From: Segetibacter aerophilus
Lineage (GTDB): Bacteria; Bacteroidota; Bacteroidia; Chitinophagales; Chitinophagaceae
DNA length: 64,000 nucleotides
Assembly (NCBI RefSeq): GCF_007991655.1
Contig: NZ_BJYT01000001.1
Span: 1-64,000, forward strand
Reading direction: 5' to 3'
Shown here one piece after another: positions 38,225 through 48,100 of the stretch; the first letter of the stretch is position 1, and each line of letters begins with the position of its first letter. The notes beneath the pieces are model-generated. The model was not told where the DNA came from and searched no databases. It saw only the letters and a program-made list of their open reading frames with translations. The position numbers and the translations under genes are program-made.

Positions 38225-38323
38225 TTTTTAAGGCTCCACCACAAGAATGAGAATAATAGCTGAATGATACAGGAGTGTTTATAAAGGGAGAATTTTGTTA
38301 CCAACTGAAGGGTCTCAAATGAA

Positions 38324-38347
38324 CATTGTTGTGTCACTCACTGGTAC
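38324..38347 (-). repeat. Dispersed 24-bp intergenic motif
   Basis: The plus strand reads CATTGTTGTGTCACTCACTG followed by GTAC, a diverged reverse-complement copy in the convergent spacer. Confidence 0.6.
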
Positions 38348-38370
38348 TGTTTGTTTTTCTATTGGGCAGT

Positions 38371-38412
38371 AATCATCAGCCAGGTTATCGATTATAAACC
38401 TGGCTGATGATT
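38371..38412. terminator. Strong inverted repeat between convergent genes, terminator-like
   Basis: AATCATCAGCCAGGTT (38371-38386) and AACCTGGCTGATGATT (38397-38412) are perfect 16-bp complements around a 10-nt loop. There is no clear T-run on either side, so it may act as a bidirectional transcription barrier or RNA 3' end rather than a classical terminator. The right arm ends 8 bp before the GH109-like stop. Confidence 0.7.
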
Positions 38413-38419
38413 AGAGACT

Positions 38420-39838
38420 TTATAATTTAACCAATGTATTTCCTCCACGTTCGAGGGAAATATCAACAGGCGTATTTTGTTTCCACATGCCTCCTGTAAA
38501 GTCGGGTACATCAACAGAACTTGACCTGTTAGCAACAGACTTTTCACTAAGAGGTGCAACGGAACTCCACAACGCAGCATCATACACATCCTGGTCAAGC
38601 GGCAAGCCGTTTCTTAAGCAATCAATCAGGCGCCAGTCCATTAAAAAATCCATTCCTCCATGTCCGCCCACTTGCTTCGCCAACTCACCTACTTTCTTCA
38701 CAATTGCGGGCTGGTATTTTTCTTCCAATGATTTAAACTCCTGCTCAGTAAGCCACTTGTCGTGACTTGAAGCTATTCTTGGTGTAGGATATTTTAAAGC
38801 CGATCCTTTGGAGCCACTGATCTTATGAATCCTTGAGTATACGTTAGGCGATGTAACATCATGCTGCACCATAATCGTTCTGCCTTTATTCGTTTTAATA
38901 ACCGTCGTATTCATATTACCGCGGTAAGGCTTGTTGACAAAAGGTTTATAGAACTCATCTTTTGCCGCCCGTTCTTTTGCTTCGGCCGCCATCATATTGT
39001 CGATGCTAGACATCGAAACCAGGTAGTCCATTTTATCTCCCCTGTTGATGTTCATTACCTGGCAGATAGGTCCAAGACCATGAGTTGGATACAAGTTTCC
39101 GTTTCTTCCAATATTCTCCTTCAGCCGCCACATATCATAGTAGCCGTCTTTTTTAAAATTCAGATCTAATAGGTAGTGGATATATGCTCCTTCAGTATGA
39201 ATTACATCGCCAAAGAATCCCTGCCTGGCCATGTTTAGAGTCATCAGCTCAAAAAAGTCGTAGCAGCAATTTTCAAGCATCATGCAATGCTTCCTTGTCT
39301 TTTCAGAAGTTTTTACCAGCTGCCAACATTCATCTAACGTTCTTGCTGCGGGCACTTCAATTGCCACATGCTTCCCTTGCTCCATCGCGTACACGGCCTG
39401 CGGCACATGCAGAGCCCACGGTGTAGCAATGTAAATAAGGTCGATGTCTTTCCGGTCACACATCTTTTTCCATGCATCCTTATCGCCGAAATAGTGGGTT
39501 GGCTTTTGCCCGGACTTATCAATCATTTTTTGCGCTTTCAGGACGCTCTCTTCCCTTATATCGCACAGGCCCATGATAGACACCCCGCTTAGCTTAGTCA
39601 TATTTGTAAGATGCGTAGGACCGCGCATACCGAGGCCAATAAAACCTACTCTCACATTTTCTATTTTAGGTGCAGCGTACCCTGACATATTAAAGCGGTC
39701 TGCAAAAAATTCGTTGGCACCCGGATTAGAAGGATGATCGCCTTCTGGTCCTTTGGAAAAACCTTTCATTACACCGCCTGCGACCCCAAGGCTTGCAAGG
39801 CTGGTGAGTTTTAAAAAATTCCGGCGATTATCTTTCAT
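38420..39838 (-). CDS. Tat-exported GH109-like Gfo/Idh/MocA enzyme (alpha-N-acetylgalactosaminidase family)
   Basis: 472 residues. The N-terminus has a twin-arginine signal (NRRNFLKLTSLASLGVAGG). Next come SNPGANEFFADRFNMSGYAA and the NAD-binding loop VRVGFIGLGMRGPTHL, which together are a signature of family GH109, where bound NAD cleaves the glycosidic bond by a redox elimination route. C-terminal HxGG-type motif QVGGHGGMDFLMDW and the ending DVPDFTGGMWK agree. The proven activity in this family is release of terminal alpha-GalNAc, as from blood group A antigen. It ends a minus-strand series after the amidohydrolase (73-bp gap). Confidence 0.88.
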   Translation of the reverse strand: MKDNRRNFLKLTSLASLGVAGGVMKGFSKGPEGDHPSNPGANEFFADRFNMSGYAAPKIENVRVGFIGLGMRGPTHLTNMTKLSGVSIMGLCDIREESVLKAQKMIDKSGQKPTHYFGDKDAWKKMCDRKDIDLIYIATPWALHVPQAVYAMEQGKHVAIEVPAARTLDECWQLVKTSEKTRKHCMMLENCCYDFFELMTLNMARQGFFGDVIHTEGAYIHYLLDLNFKKDGYYDMWRLKENIGRNGNLYPTHGLGPICQVMNINRGDKMDYLVSMSSIDNMMAAEAKERAAKDEFYKPFVNKPYRGNMNTTVIKTNKGRTIMVQHDVTSPNVYSRIHKISGSKGSALKYPTPRIASSHDKWLTEQEFKSLEEKYQPAIVKKVGELAKQVGGHGGMDFLMDWRLIDCLRNGLPLDQDVYDAALWSSVAPLSEKSVANRSSSVDVPDFTGGMWKQNTPVDISLERGGNTLVKL

Positions 39839-39911
39839 TGCTATGGCGTTTATTTTATTAATATTTTAAAAAATGCTCTAAAAACCTTTATTGTTATCCT
39901 ATCACCAATTA

Positions 39912-41042
39912 TCATTTTGTTCTACTAATTCCGGGAAACCATTTTTCTGCGTTAGTTCTATAAATTTTGTCAATAACTGTTTTCGGCAACTTTAACCCTT
40001 TGAACTCTGCATCAAATCCTGTTGAATGCATTGCTTCATCGTTTACAAAAAACTTCCAATCACGCAGCCAACTTTCGTGCACGCGCTTCTGCAATTCTGC
40101 TGTTTTTACGGGTGCACTAACTTCAAGATCTGTTGCATAAATAAGTCTATCCTGGTATTTAATAAAAAAATTACGAACCCCTTTCCAATTTGCTACCGCC
40201 TGGTATTGAAGGGCTGATAACCTTGCTGCCATATCTACCGCCATGTTAGGAAACTTGTCAAGTCTTTTTGCCAGTTCTTCTATACTCCATTCGAGGCTTC
40301 CTAAATGCGCTCCTACAAACCTCAGATCCTGATGCTTCTCCAGCATATGATCCCTTGCGCTTATTTGGTCCTCGTATGTTGGATACTCAGGATGCAAATA
40401 CATATGGTACTCGGGATGCTTGCTAAAATAGTTTTGGTTGCTTTTTATAGTCATTTGATCAAGAGGCAGCCATGCATTTTTTGGTTCACCAAGATGACCA
40501 ATTAAAGTGATTTTTCTTTTAGCAAGATAATCAATGATTGGATCAAATTTTTCATTGTCGATCATCACGAACTTGCCATTTTTATCCTTCAGCTCCATTC
40601 CCACGTTTTTCCAAACCTTTACTGCAATAGCGCCTTTGTCAAAAGATTCCTTCAGGTAGTTTAAAGCTTTTTGCTGCCATTCTTCACTTTCCCAATTATC
40701 TAATGAAAAGGTAGTCGCATATGCGAGTTGAGTAGGATTAGCTTTAACCAACTTCATTGCAATTCGCCTTTGCTCTTCAATAGGCGGGTAATAAGATGGG
40801 TTTACATTTACAGCAAGCAGCCGAAAGTTGTCTGCTCTGGCTTGTGCGACAAAGGTGGGATCATCAACGTTGAGGTGAACGTGGGTATCATACTTTATAA
40901 CATTTAGGAAATCATCAACGGAATAAAAGTCCTTTTCGCCAGCGCCAGTGTTTAAAGCTGCTTTATTTGCAGGACTACATTGCAGTAAAAAAACTGATAC
41001 TACAAGTAAACTCAGATATGGGACGAGGTTGTATAATTTCAT
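39912..41042 (-). CDS. Lipoprotein amidohydrolase (TIM-barrel, metal-dependent)
   Basis: About 376 residues from the ATG at 41042; an ATG at 41063 would add seven. The signal peptide ends in a lipobox (VVSVFLLQC). The amidohydrolase_2 fold shows DTHVHLNVDD (metal HxH), GAIAVKVWKNVGMEL, LIGHLGEPKNAW and LIYATDLE with the catalytic Asp. Expected location is the periplasmic face of the outer membrane. The substrate is unknown; relatives hydrolyse or decarboxylate lactones and cyclic compounds. It lies 68 bp after the DUF5009-like gene and 73 bp before the GH109-like gene. Confidence 0.85.
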   Translation of the reverse strand: MKLYNLVPYLSLLVVSVFLLQCSPANKAALNTGAGEKDFYSVDDFLNVIKYDTHVHLNVDDPTFVAQARADNFRLLAVNVNPSYYPPIEEQRRIAMKLVKANPTQLAYATTFSLDNWESEEWQQKALNYLKESFDKGAIAVKVWKNVGMELKDKNGKFVMIDNEKFDPIIDYLAKRKITLIGHLGEPKNAWLPLDQMTIKSNQNYFSKHPEYHMYLHPEYPTYEDQISARDHMLEKHQDLRFVGAHLGSLEWSIEELAKRLDKFPNMAVDMAARLSALQYQAVANWKGVRNFFIKYQDRLIYATDLEVSAPVKTAELQKRVHESWLRDWKFFVNDEAMHSTGFDAEFKGLKLPKTVIDKIYRTNAEKWFPGISRTK

Positions 41043-41110
41043 CTTGTTATAAGAATCGATCATTTAAAAATGCTTAAGCTTGAATGGCGATATCATTAAG
41101 CTTAGCCTCA

Positions 41111-42364
41111 TTAAATTTTAATAAAGATTTTTCTCTTATACATCCAATACAAGATCAGCCATAAAAAGAATAAAACGAGTGTGCCGTTTACCAGAGTTGA
41201 GTATGCGTCGCCAAACAAATGGTCATAAGTCTTTCCAAGATGAATATGCAGCGACTGAGAGATAACCGACCTCATCCCGCCATCGGCAAGTACGTATGCA
41301 GCAATTGAGTTCGCGCCAATTACCGTGAGAAAGAAGGACCAGCTTTTTTTGTTCTTAACATCAATGATCCAATAAAAAAAGGCAAGGAATAAAAAGCAGA
41401 TACCGCCGCTAAAAATGGTCCAGGCGGGTGTCCAGATACGCTTTACGATTGGGTTAATCCCTGTTACGTGCAACAAGACTCCTGCAACAATTAATGCAAT
41501 GCCGGTGGTAACAAAAAACTTTAATTTATCTCCCGATGAACTTTGCGCTTTTATAGCATCTCCAGCAAACAGGCCGATAATCATGGTTCCTAAAGTGGGT
41601 ATAAAACTAAGGGTAGCATACCCGCCACCATTTCTAAGAAACGGCTTTTCCCGGGGAAAAAGGTTTAAAAACCAGCGGTCGAAGGACCAGGCCAGGTTGG
41701 TATTCTTATTCCAGTGTGCTGCAAACCCGTGTAAGTTATGCTCCCAATCCGGAGTTACTCCTGCCGCTGTGTAATCAAAGGTTGCACCTGGTAGCGGGTA
41801 GAGCGCAAAGGCTAACCAATAACTAATAAGCAGAACACTGAGTGCTGTCAACCATACCTTCCTTGAATAAAAAGAAAGCAGCACTAAAAAGGTGTATCCA
41901 AGGCCGATTTGTGTTAGAGTGTCTTCGAAGGTAAAGTTCGTTTGCTTTGCATGCATAGATCGCAGGAAGATGCCTAGAAGTATGAGGATAAGAGAACGCT
42001 TGAGCGCATGCATTAACACGCTTCCGTGCGAGGCGCCGCTATTTTTTCTGCTGGCGATAGAGAAAGGCAAGACTACGCCGACAAGAAATGTAAAAGAAGG
42101 TTGAATCATATCATGAAGAGACAACCACGTCCATTCAACATGACTTTGATTAAATGCGAGAAATTGCCAAAAAAGGTTGCCAGGAAGCTTCTCAGAAACA
42201 GTTTCGAGTGAGAGGACTTCTGCCATCATCAATAACATTACGAAGCCGCGGTAAACATCCACCGAGGCTACTCTTTTAGAAGGCATAGCCGGATTAACAG
42301 CGGCACCTGTCGCAACAGTAGAGTCGGCATGGGGTGGAAATACAGCTTCAGCAGTATTGGCCAT
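41111..42364 (-). CDS. DUF5009 / HGSNAT-like membrane acyltransferase
   Basis: 417 residues with about ten hydrophobic helices. Family motifs: VASVDVYRGFVMLLMMAEVL at the first helix, SLHDMIQPSFTFLVGVVLPF with the conserved His, and NSIAAYVLADGGMRS near the end. The family includes human heparan-alpha-glucosaminide N-acetyltransferase, which passes acetyl from cytosolic acetyl-CoA to terminal glucosamine across a membrane. Here it would act at the inner membrane; acetylation of a periplasmic amino sugar is a reasonable but unproven reading. It is grouped with two amidohydrolases and the GH109-like gene. Confidence 0.86.
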   Translation of the reverse strand: MANTAEAVFPPHADSTVATGAAVNPAMPSKRVASVDVYRGFVMLLMMAEVLSLETVSEKLPGNLFWQFLAFNQSHVEWTWLSLHDMIQPSFTFLVGVVLPFSIASRKNSGASHGSVLMHALKRSLILILLGIFLRSMHAKQTNFTFEDTLTQIGLGYTFLVLLSFYSRKVWLTALSVLLISYWLAFALYPLPGATFDYTAAGVTPDWEHNLHGFAAHWNKNTNLAWSFDRWFLNLFPREKPFLRNGGGYATLSFIPTLGTMIIGLFAGDAIKAQSSSGDKLKFFVTTGIALIVAGVLLHVTGINPIVKRIWTPAWTIFSGGICFLFLAFFYWIIDVKNKKSWSFFLTVIGANSIAAYVLADGGMRSVISQSLHIHLGKTYDHLFGDAYSTLVNGTLVLFFLWLILYWMYKRKIFIKI

Positions 42365-42497
42365 AGTTTGTTTTTTAATACTTTATTTTTGGAGATGGCG
42401 GGCTTTCTTGCGCACCTTTTTCAATTAATAATTTTCAATATTCCTGTCATTTTGCTGCAAACCTCTGCTGCAGGTTTGAATGAATAGAAAACTAAAA

Positions 42498-42521
42498 GTA
42501 CAAGTGAGTGACACAACGATG
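42498..42521 (+). repeat. Dispersed 24-bp intergenic motif
   Basis: GTACAAGTGAGTGACACAAC plus GATG, with three changes from the reference copy, in the spacer between the second amidohydrolase and the DUF5009-like gene. Confidence 0.65.
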
Positions 42522-42574
42522 TTGAAAAAAGGAACAAATGCCGGTCAACAAATATTCATCTACTCCTAGTCTTT

Positions 42575-43663
42575 TTAGTGGCTTAAAATCTTTCTTGCGT
42601 TTCCGCCATATATTTTTTGCAGTGTCTCGTCATTCAAGTTCAAGCCGTATAAAGGCCAGTGATAACTAAACATGCGGTGTTCGTAAAAGTGTTCGTCTGC
42701 AGATTCAAGTATTCGAAAAGTAGTATTATACATCAGGTTTGTTGGGCCCATATCCGTTCCGTAGACAAGTCTGTTAGCATACTTTTCGAAGAAAGCTTTG
42801 GTATACCGGGGAATGGGTGAAAATTCTGCGTAGCGTGCAGCGATATCTGCATAGAGGTTCGGGTATAAATCGAAGAGCCGACCCAGCACACTCATGTCTG
42901 AATTTGTGTTGGCGAGGTGGCAAGCAATAAATGTAGTTCGTGGATTGTTCTTTACGGCATTTTCCAAGGTCTTTATTAATTCATCATGACCTAGTAATCC
43001 TTGCTTAGTTTGATCAACGTGCCATTTGGCAGCGTTCATTAATCCATCATTCGTCGAGTCTATTTTCTCATACATCCATTGATCTTCGGCAACGTGTATA
43101 CTGATGGGCATCTTCAGTTCGGCGCACTTTTGCAACAACGGTTTCATTGCAGGATCGTCGATGTGTAGTCCATAATCAGGCGTTGGCTTTGAGTACAATT
43201 CACCTAAGCCCTTATCGCCCAATTCGCCTACACCTCTTGCACCTTTTTTATAACATCTTTCAAGTTCAGCAACTGCATGCTTTTCCCAACCGGGCTTTTC
43301 ATGACCCGTATAATCAAAGCCGCACCACACCTCGAACCTGTCTTTGTAGCGTGAATACTTCTCAATTATTGAGTCTAGTCTTGCACCCGTTGAATAAGAT
43401 AGAATGAGGGTTTTCGAAATATTAAGTTGATCCATCCTTTTCACCCATGCATCTACCTCCGCATCTGACTTTGGATAATCATGAGAATGAAAGTCAATCA
43501 CAGGAAACTTAGCCCTTTCAATTTTTGATTGAGGCACTTTATAAATTGATGCAGGTCTGAAGCTTTTTAGCTGTAGGTTGTCCATATTCTGGGAGAGGGC
43601 GGGCAGGCAAACAACAAGCACAATCAACGACAAGAGAGAGTTGATTAGAGAAGTAAGTTTCAA
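42575..43663 (-). CDS. Secreted amidohydrolase (TIM-barrel)
   Basis: 362 residues with a TTG start, immediately followed by a signal peptide (KLTSLINSLLSLIVLVVCLP). The amidohydrolase_2 pattern is IDFHSHDYPKSD, where the HxH becomes HSH, then GARGVGELGDKGLGE, ISIHVAEDQWMY, FIACHLANTNSDMS and LVYGTDMGPTNLM with the catalytic Asp. It is distantly related to the lipoprotein enzyme at 39912 but clearly a different subgroup. A 210-bp spacer with one dispersed repeat separates it from the DUF5009-like gene, so it may have its own transcript. It is divergent from the nucleotidyltransferase gene. Confidence 0.85.
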   Translation of the reverse strand: MKLTSLINSLLSLIVLVVCLPALSQNMDNLQLKSFRPASIYKVPQSKIERAKFPVIDFHSHDYPKSDAEVDAWVKRMDQLNISKTLILSYSTGARLDSIIEKYSRYKDRFEVWCGFDYTGHEKPGWEKHAVAELERCYKKGARGVGELGDKGLGELYSKPTPDYGLHIDDPAMKPLLQKCAELKMPISIHVAEDQWMYEKIDSTNDGLMNAAKWHVDQTKQGLLGHDELIKTLENAVKNNPRTTFIACHLANTNSDMSVLGRLFDLYPNLYADIAARYAEFSPIPRYTKAFFEKYANRLVYGTDMGPTNLMYNTTFRILESADEHFYEHRMFSYHWPLYGLNLNDETLQKIYGGNARKILSH

Positions 43664-43859
43664 GGTGAATAGTTTTATGACAGCAATCGAAAATCAATTT
43701 ATGCCATTTCTGAAATCCCTCAAAAATTTAATTAAAGCTTTCCAAGAGTTATTGTATTACTATGCAACGTATTTAATGCAGCTGAAACATTAATTTAATT
43801 CAGAATAACTTTTCTTTGCCATCGCTCGTCTTTGAATTCGATTAAAGTATAATCAACAA

Positions 43860-44810
43860 ATGAAAATAAAAAAAGCTGTTATTACTGCTGCTGCCCGAGG
43901 TGAACGATTGTACCCGGTAGCCGACACTATTCAAAAAGCCATGCTTCCGGTAATTGATATTGATGGATTGCATAAACCGGTCATCCAGATTATTGCAGAG
44001 GAAGCTTTCTCCAGTGGCATCGAAGAGATCTGTATTATTTGTGCTCCCGGTGATGGCGACCGCTATATCAATGCTTTCAATTCTTTGAAAGATAACCTCA
44101 ACAACTCTTTCAAGCGAGTTGACTGGGCGAGGGCTCAAGCAGAAAAAATTGATTTCTTGTTGGGCCACATCCAGTTTGTTGAACAGAAGGAAACTTTAGG
44201 TTATGGTCACGCCGTTTATTGTGCAAAACAATTTGTTGGCAATGAACCCTTTCTTTTGTTGCTGGGCGATTACCTGTACGTATCTAACCTTTTGCAAAAG
44301 CGTTGCGCTCAGCAGTTGATAGATCTTGCTACGCAGGAGCAATGTTCTGTGTCTGCAGTTAACCCTACGATCGAGCACCAGATAACACGTTACGGAACGC
44401 TCACAGGAAAGCAATTACCAAGTCAACAGGGTGTTTACCAGATAGAAAAAATCATAGAAAAACCTTCGCTTAGTGTTGCTGAACTCGAGCTGCAAACGCC
44501 GGGTTTGCGGGTAGGTTACTATCTATGTTTCTTCGGTATGCATGTTTTTACTTCTGCTGTTTTCGAGTTGCTTGAAAAGCAAATGCAGCAACAGGCAACC
44601 AACATTTTGCTAACACCTGCATTGCAGGAACTGGCACAAAACGAAAAATATCTTGCGTTAGAAATGAAAGGAAGCCGTTACGATTTAAGTGGACGACATG
44701 GTTACCTCCGTGCTCAAGTAGCCCTCGGACTTGCGGGAGAAGCTCACAATGAAACACTCACCTCATTAGTCGAGTTACTTGCCGAAGCAAACGGAAGAAA
44801 TTTTAAATAA
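43860..44810 (+). CDS. GalU-like nucleotidyltransferase
   Basis: 316 residues of the sugar nucleotidyltransferase fold. The signature loop reads VITAAARGERLYPVADTIQK then AMLPVI; the usual GxGTR is GER, with Arg and the later Lys retained. PVIQIIAEEAFSSGIEEICI, TLGYGHAVYCAKQF and LLLGDYLY (metal Asp) are typical of UTP-glucose-1-phosphate uridylyltransferases. It should couple a sugar 1-phosphate to UTP or dTTP. The next gene in the same direction, 345 bp on, carries a second pyrophosphorylase-like domain, so two related reactions may be split between them. Confidence 0.85.
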   Translation: MKIKKAVITAAARGERLYPVADTIQKAMLPVIDIDGLHKPVIQIIAEEAFSSGIEEICIICAPGDGDRYINAFNSLKDNLNNSFKRVDWARAQAEKIDFLLGHIQFVEQKETLGYGHAVYCAKQFVGNEPFLLLLGDYLYVSNLLQKRCAQQLIDLATQEQCSVSAVNPTIEHQITRYGTLTGKQLPSQQGVYQIEKIIEKPSLSVAELELQTPGLRVGYYLCFFGMHVFTSAVFELLEKQMQQQATNILLTPALQELAQNEKYLALEMKGSRYDLSGRHGYLRAQVALGLAGEAHNETLTSLVELLAEANGRNFK

Positions 44811-44869
44811 GCAGAGGTATAAATGTTTTAAGGCAATTTTTTGGTAATCACCACTACCGCTGCAATCAA

Positions 44870-44893
44870 CATCGTTGCGTCGCACACTTGTAC
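44870..44893 (-). repeat. Dispersed 24-bp intergenic motif
   Basis: The plus strand CATCGTTGCGTCGCACACTT plus GTAC is the exact reverse complement of the copy at 23011-23034. Confidence 0.8.
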
Positions 44894-44940
44894 TAAAGAT
44901 CTTACTGGCAAGAAAGTAATTTAACCCAATTTGCTCCATC

Positions 44941-45072
44941 CAACAGTTCTTGCATAAGGTACATCAGTCGGTTGGGTTTTGAGCGAAGGCGAAGGAATTC
45001 AGAAACATGCGTAGCAGTTTCTGGAACAAGGGGGTGGAGTCCTGTTGCAAGAACGAAGCCCAGCGGCTCGAG
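44941..45072 (-). repeat. MITE-like dispersed repeat, copy B
   Basis: Reverse-complement copy of 24253-24383. The 9-bp ends GTTCTTGCA (44946-44954) and TGCAAGAAC (45046-45054) are preserved exactly while the interior has diverged by substitutions and a few short indels. Confidence 0.75.
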
Positions 45073-45155
45073 CAATGCTATGAGCTAAGAACGGTTTTGA
45101 AAAACAAATACAGGTAGCTTTTATAAACTAACTGGAAATAAAACATAGAACACCC

Positions 45156-48100
45156 ATGAATGTTTTTATAGAAACAATCACATCAACAGAAACTTCAAAA
45201 CGCAATAGATCTTTTTTTGCTCTAAGCAAAAATCTATCATCAAAAGATCTGTTTAAAGCGCTGTTGGAATTAGACGGTTTTAGAAAATCAACACCCAACT
45301 TATACGATAAAGTAAGAGCAATCCTTTTCTTATATGCAGGCTTCCGGTTCTTCCTGCAGGAAGATAAAGGCACACCATCTGCAGGAAAAATACCTTACGC
45401 AGGATTTGAGGATTTACTAGCGAGACGCTTTGAACATGGCATCTCTACATTTCTAAAAGAGCTGGAAATAAACGGACCAAACGCAACCCTTTTTAGTGCA
45501 TTAGCGGAAAGCTACCACCACCTTTCTTTCCAGATTTTAGCAGACCAGGTAAGAAAAAGCGTGCGATCAAGTAAGGGTAACCAGTGGATGTTTAGAGTGG
45601 GGCATGAAGAAGAGCATCCTATAAGAATTCATGAGAAATTATTAAAGCGGCAGGAAGGCTCTTTATTTTATCCCGTCTTACACGAAAATACTTCTGTAAG
45701 AATGGATCTTACCCATAGCGGCTGGTCAGACATTTTCTTTTTGGGTATGGACTATCCCGAAGGAGCAAGGGTCATTAATTTATCTATTAACCTTGGTGTA
45801 TTTGGTCGTGATAAAGATATCAGGCCGCCATTACACAGTTATGTTCGTGTAATCACCGAGCCAGTTGTAAGAATAACCAGTATCGATCTAAACACCACTA
45901 AAGACATTCATGATCTTGCAGATCTGTTCAACTTTGGTAATGATTATCTAAGCCTTGTAAAAGCGGGCATTATTGCATCCGGATTAATACCGCCTTCTTT
46001 CGAAGGCACCAATCAATCTCTGCAAAATATCCTCGCTCGTATCGTTGCACCCGGGATGGGAATTGAAGTGGTCACGAAGGTGAATGACATTCCGAAAGGT
46101 TCCCGTTTTGCCGTGTCCACAAACTTGCTTGGTTCAATCATTAGCTTGCTGATGAGGGCAACAAAGCAAACGCAAAAACTTGAAGGTGGATTGGAAGAAA
46201 GTGAAAGGCGTCTCGTTGCTTCACGCGCTATACTAGGTGAATGGATTGGTGGCTCAGGCGGAGGATGGCAAGACTCAGGTGGTGTTTGGCCTGGCATAAA
46301 AGCAATCCAGGGAACTTTTGCAGGGGAAGGCGATCCCGAGTTTGGTATCAGCCGCGGAACGTTGTTGCCCAGACACAGGGTTTTGCAAGGCGAAGAAGTG
46401 CATCCCGAAATTGCTGAAAAGATTACTAAGTCACTGGTGTTAATGCATGGTGGTATGGCCTCAAATGTTGGTCCTGTGTTAGAGATGGTAACTGAAAAAT
46501 ATCTTCTACGTGGCGAAAAAGAATGGAGTGCTCGTCAACAGACCAACCAGATTTTTGATAACATACTTTCAGCCATCAAAGAAGGAGATATCAAAAAACT
46601 TGCAAAAAGTACCGAGGATAATTTTTTTGGTCCGATCAAGACAATTATTCCATGGGCTACTACTTACTTTACTGAGCAAATAATTGGAAAAGCAAAAAAG
46701 GAATTTGGTGAAGATTACTTTGGCTTCCTAATGTTAGGTGGCATGTCGGGTGGTGGTATGGGAATGTTTGTGAACCCGGGACAATACGAACGATATAAAG
46801 TAAGGGTACTGGACATTCTTCGCGAAACTAAAAACGAATTATCCTCCTCATTGCCTTTTGCAATGGAACCTGTCGTTTACAATTGGAGTATCAATGATAA
46901 AGGCACTTGGTCGACTTTGCATGAAGGTTCAGAAGCAATGATGCCCGAACAGTACTATGCTATTCATGTTTCTGAATTGGTTAGAAAAGATCCTGCAACT
47001 ATATCTTATATCCGCCGCGCTGAAATAGATTTTTTCACTACCCTTTGCGAGCAAAACAATCTTTCTTATCCGCTACTGAGAACCATTGTAAGCAATCTTT
47101 TTAAAGTTTCTGATCCGAGCTCACAGAGCAACAGGAGCAACGAGAATGAAAAAGCCGACAAGATAAAAAGAGAGAATGGCTTTGACTATATCCAACACGA
47201 AGAACTCCGTGAAGAATTGCAAAAAGGAAGAATTGGACTTTCACGGAATCGTCTGCCGGCCGAAACATCGATTGAGGATATACAGGAAGGCGATGTTGGA
47301 GTGATGCAAAATCTTCAATTAACTACCAAAGGCGAACAAGCTATTATAGATGGAAAAGTTGCGGTTATGAGCCTTGCTGCCGGCATCGGGACACGCTGGA
47401 CAAAAGGTGCTGGTGTTATCAAAGCAATCAATCCATTTGTCGAGATGGAAGGAGTGCATCGAAGCTTCCTTGAAATCCATTTGGCAAAAACGAAAAAGGT
47501 TGCGAAAAAGTACAATACTAACATTCCTCATATTGTCGCTACCAGCTACCTCACACATTCTGCAATCGATAAGAAACTAAACCAGACTAAAAACTTTGGC
47601 TATGGAGGTGGCGTATTTCTTTCAGAAGGACGATCAATTGGACAACGATATGTTCCAATGGAAAGAGACCTTCGTTTCTTATACGAAGAAATGCCGCAGG
47701 AAACGCTTGATGAAAACAAGCAAAAAGTACGCGACGCAGTTCGAACAACGATGATAGGCTGGGCAAAGTCAAAAGGCGAGGGATCAGATTATGTTGACAA
47801 CATTGCCGCTCAAAGATTTTCTCCTCTTGGTCACTGGTATGAAGTTTCAAACCTGCTGCGAAACGGAACCCTTGCACGGCTCTTACAACAGCAGCCCCAA
47901 GTGCAAACAATCATGTTGCACAACATAGATACATTAGGAGCTGATGTAGATCCTGCCGCATTGGAGTATCATTTACAATCAGGAAATGTACTAACCTTTG
48001 AAGTGATAGCCAGAAGGATTGAAGACCGCGGAGGTGGATTGGCGCGTGTAAATGGACGACTGCGTTTGCTGGAAGGTTTAGCTCAGCCAAGAGAGGAAGA

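Larger units (their letters stand above)
44811..45155. other. Intergenic region with two repeats
   Basis: The 345-bp spacer between the nucleotidyltransferase and the fusion gene is mostly repeat: the 24-bp motif at 44870 and MITE-like copy B from 44941. About 80 bp remain for a promoter of the fusion gene. Confidence 0.6.
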
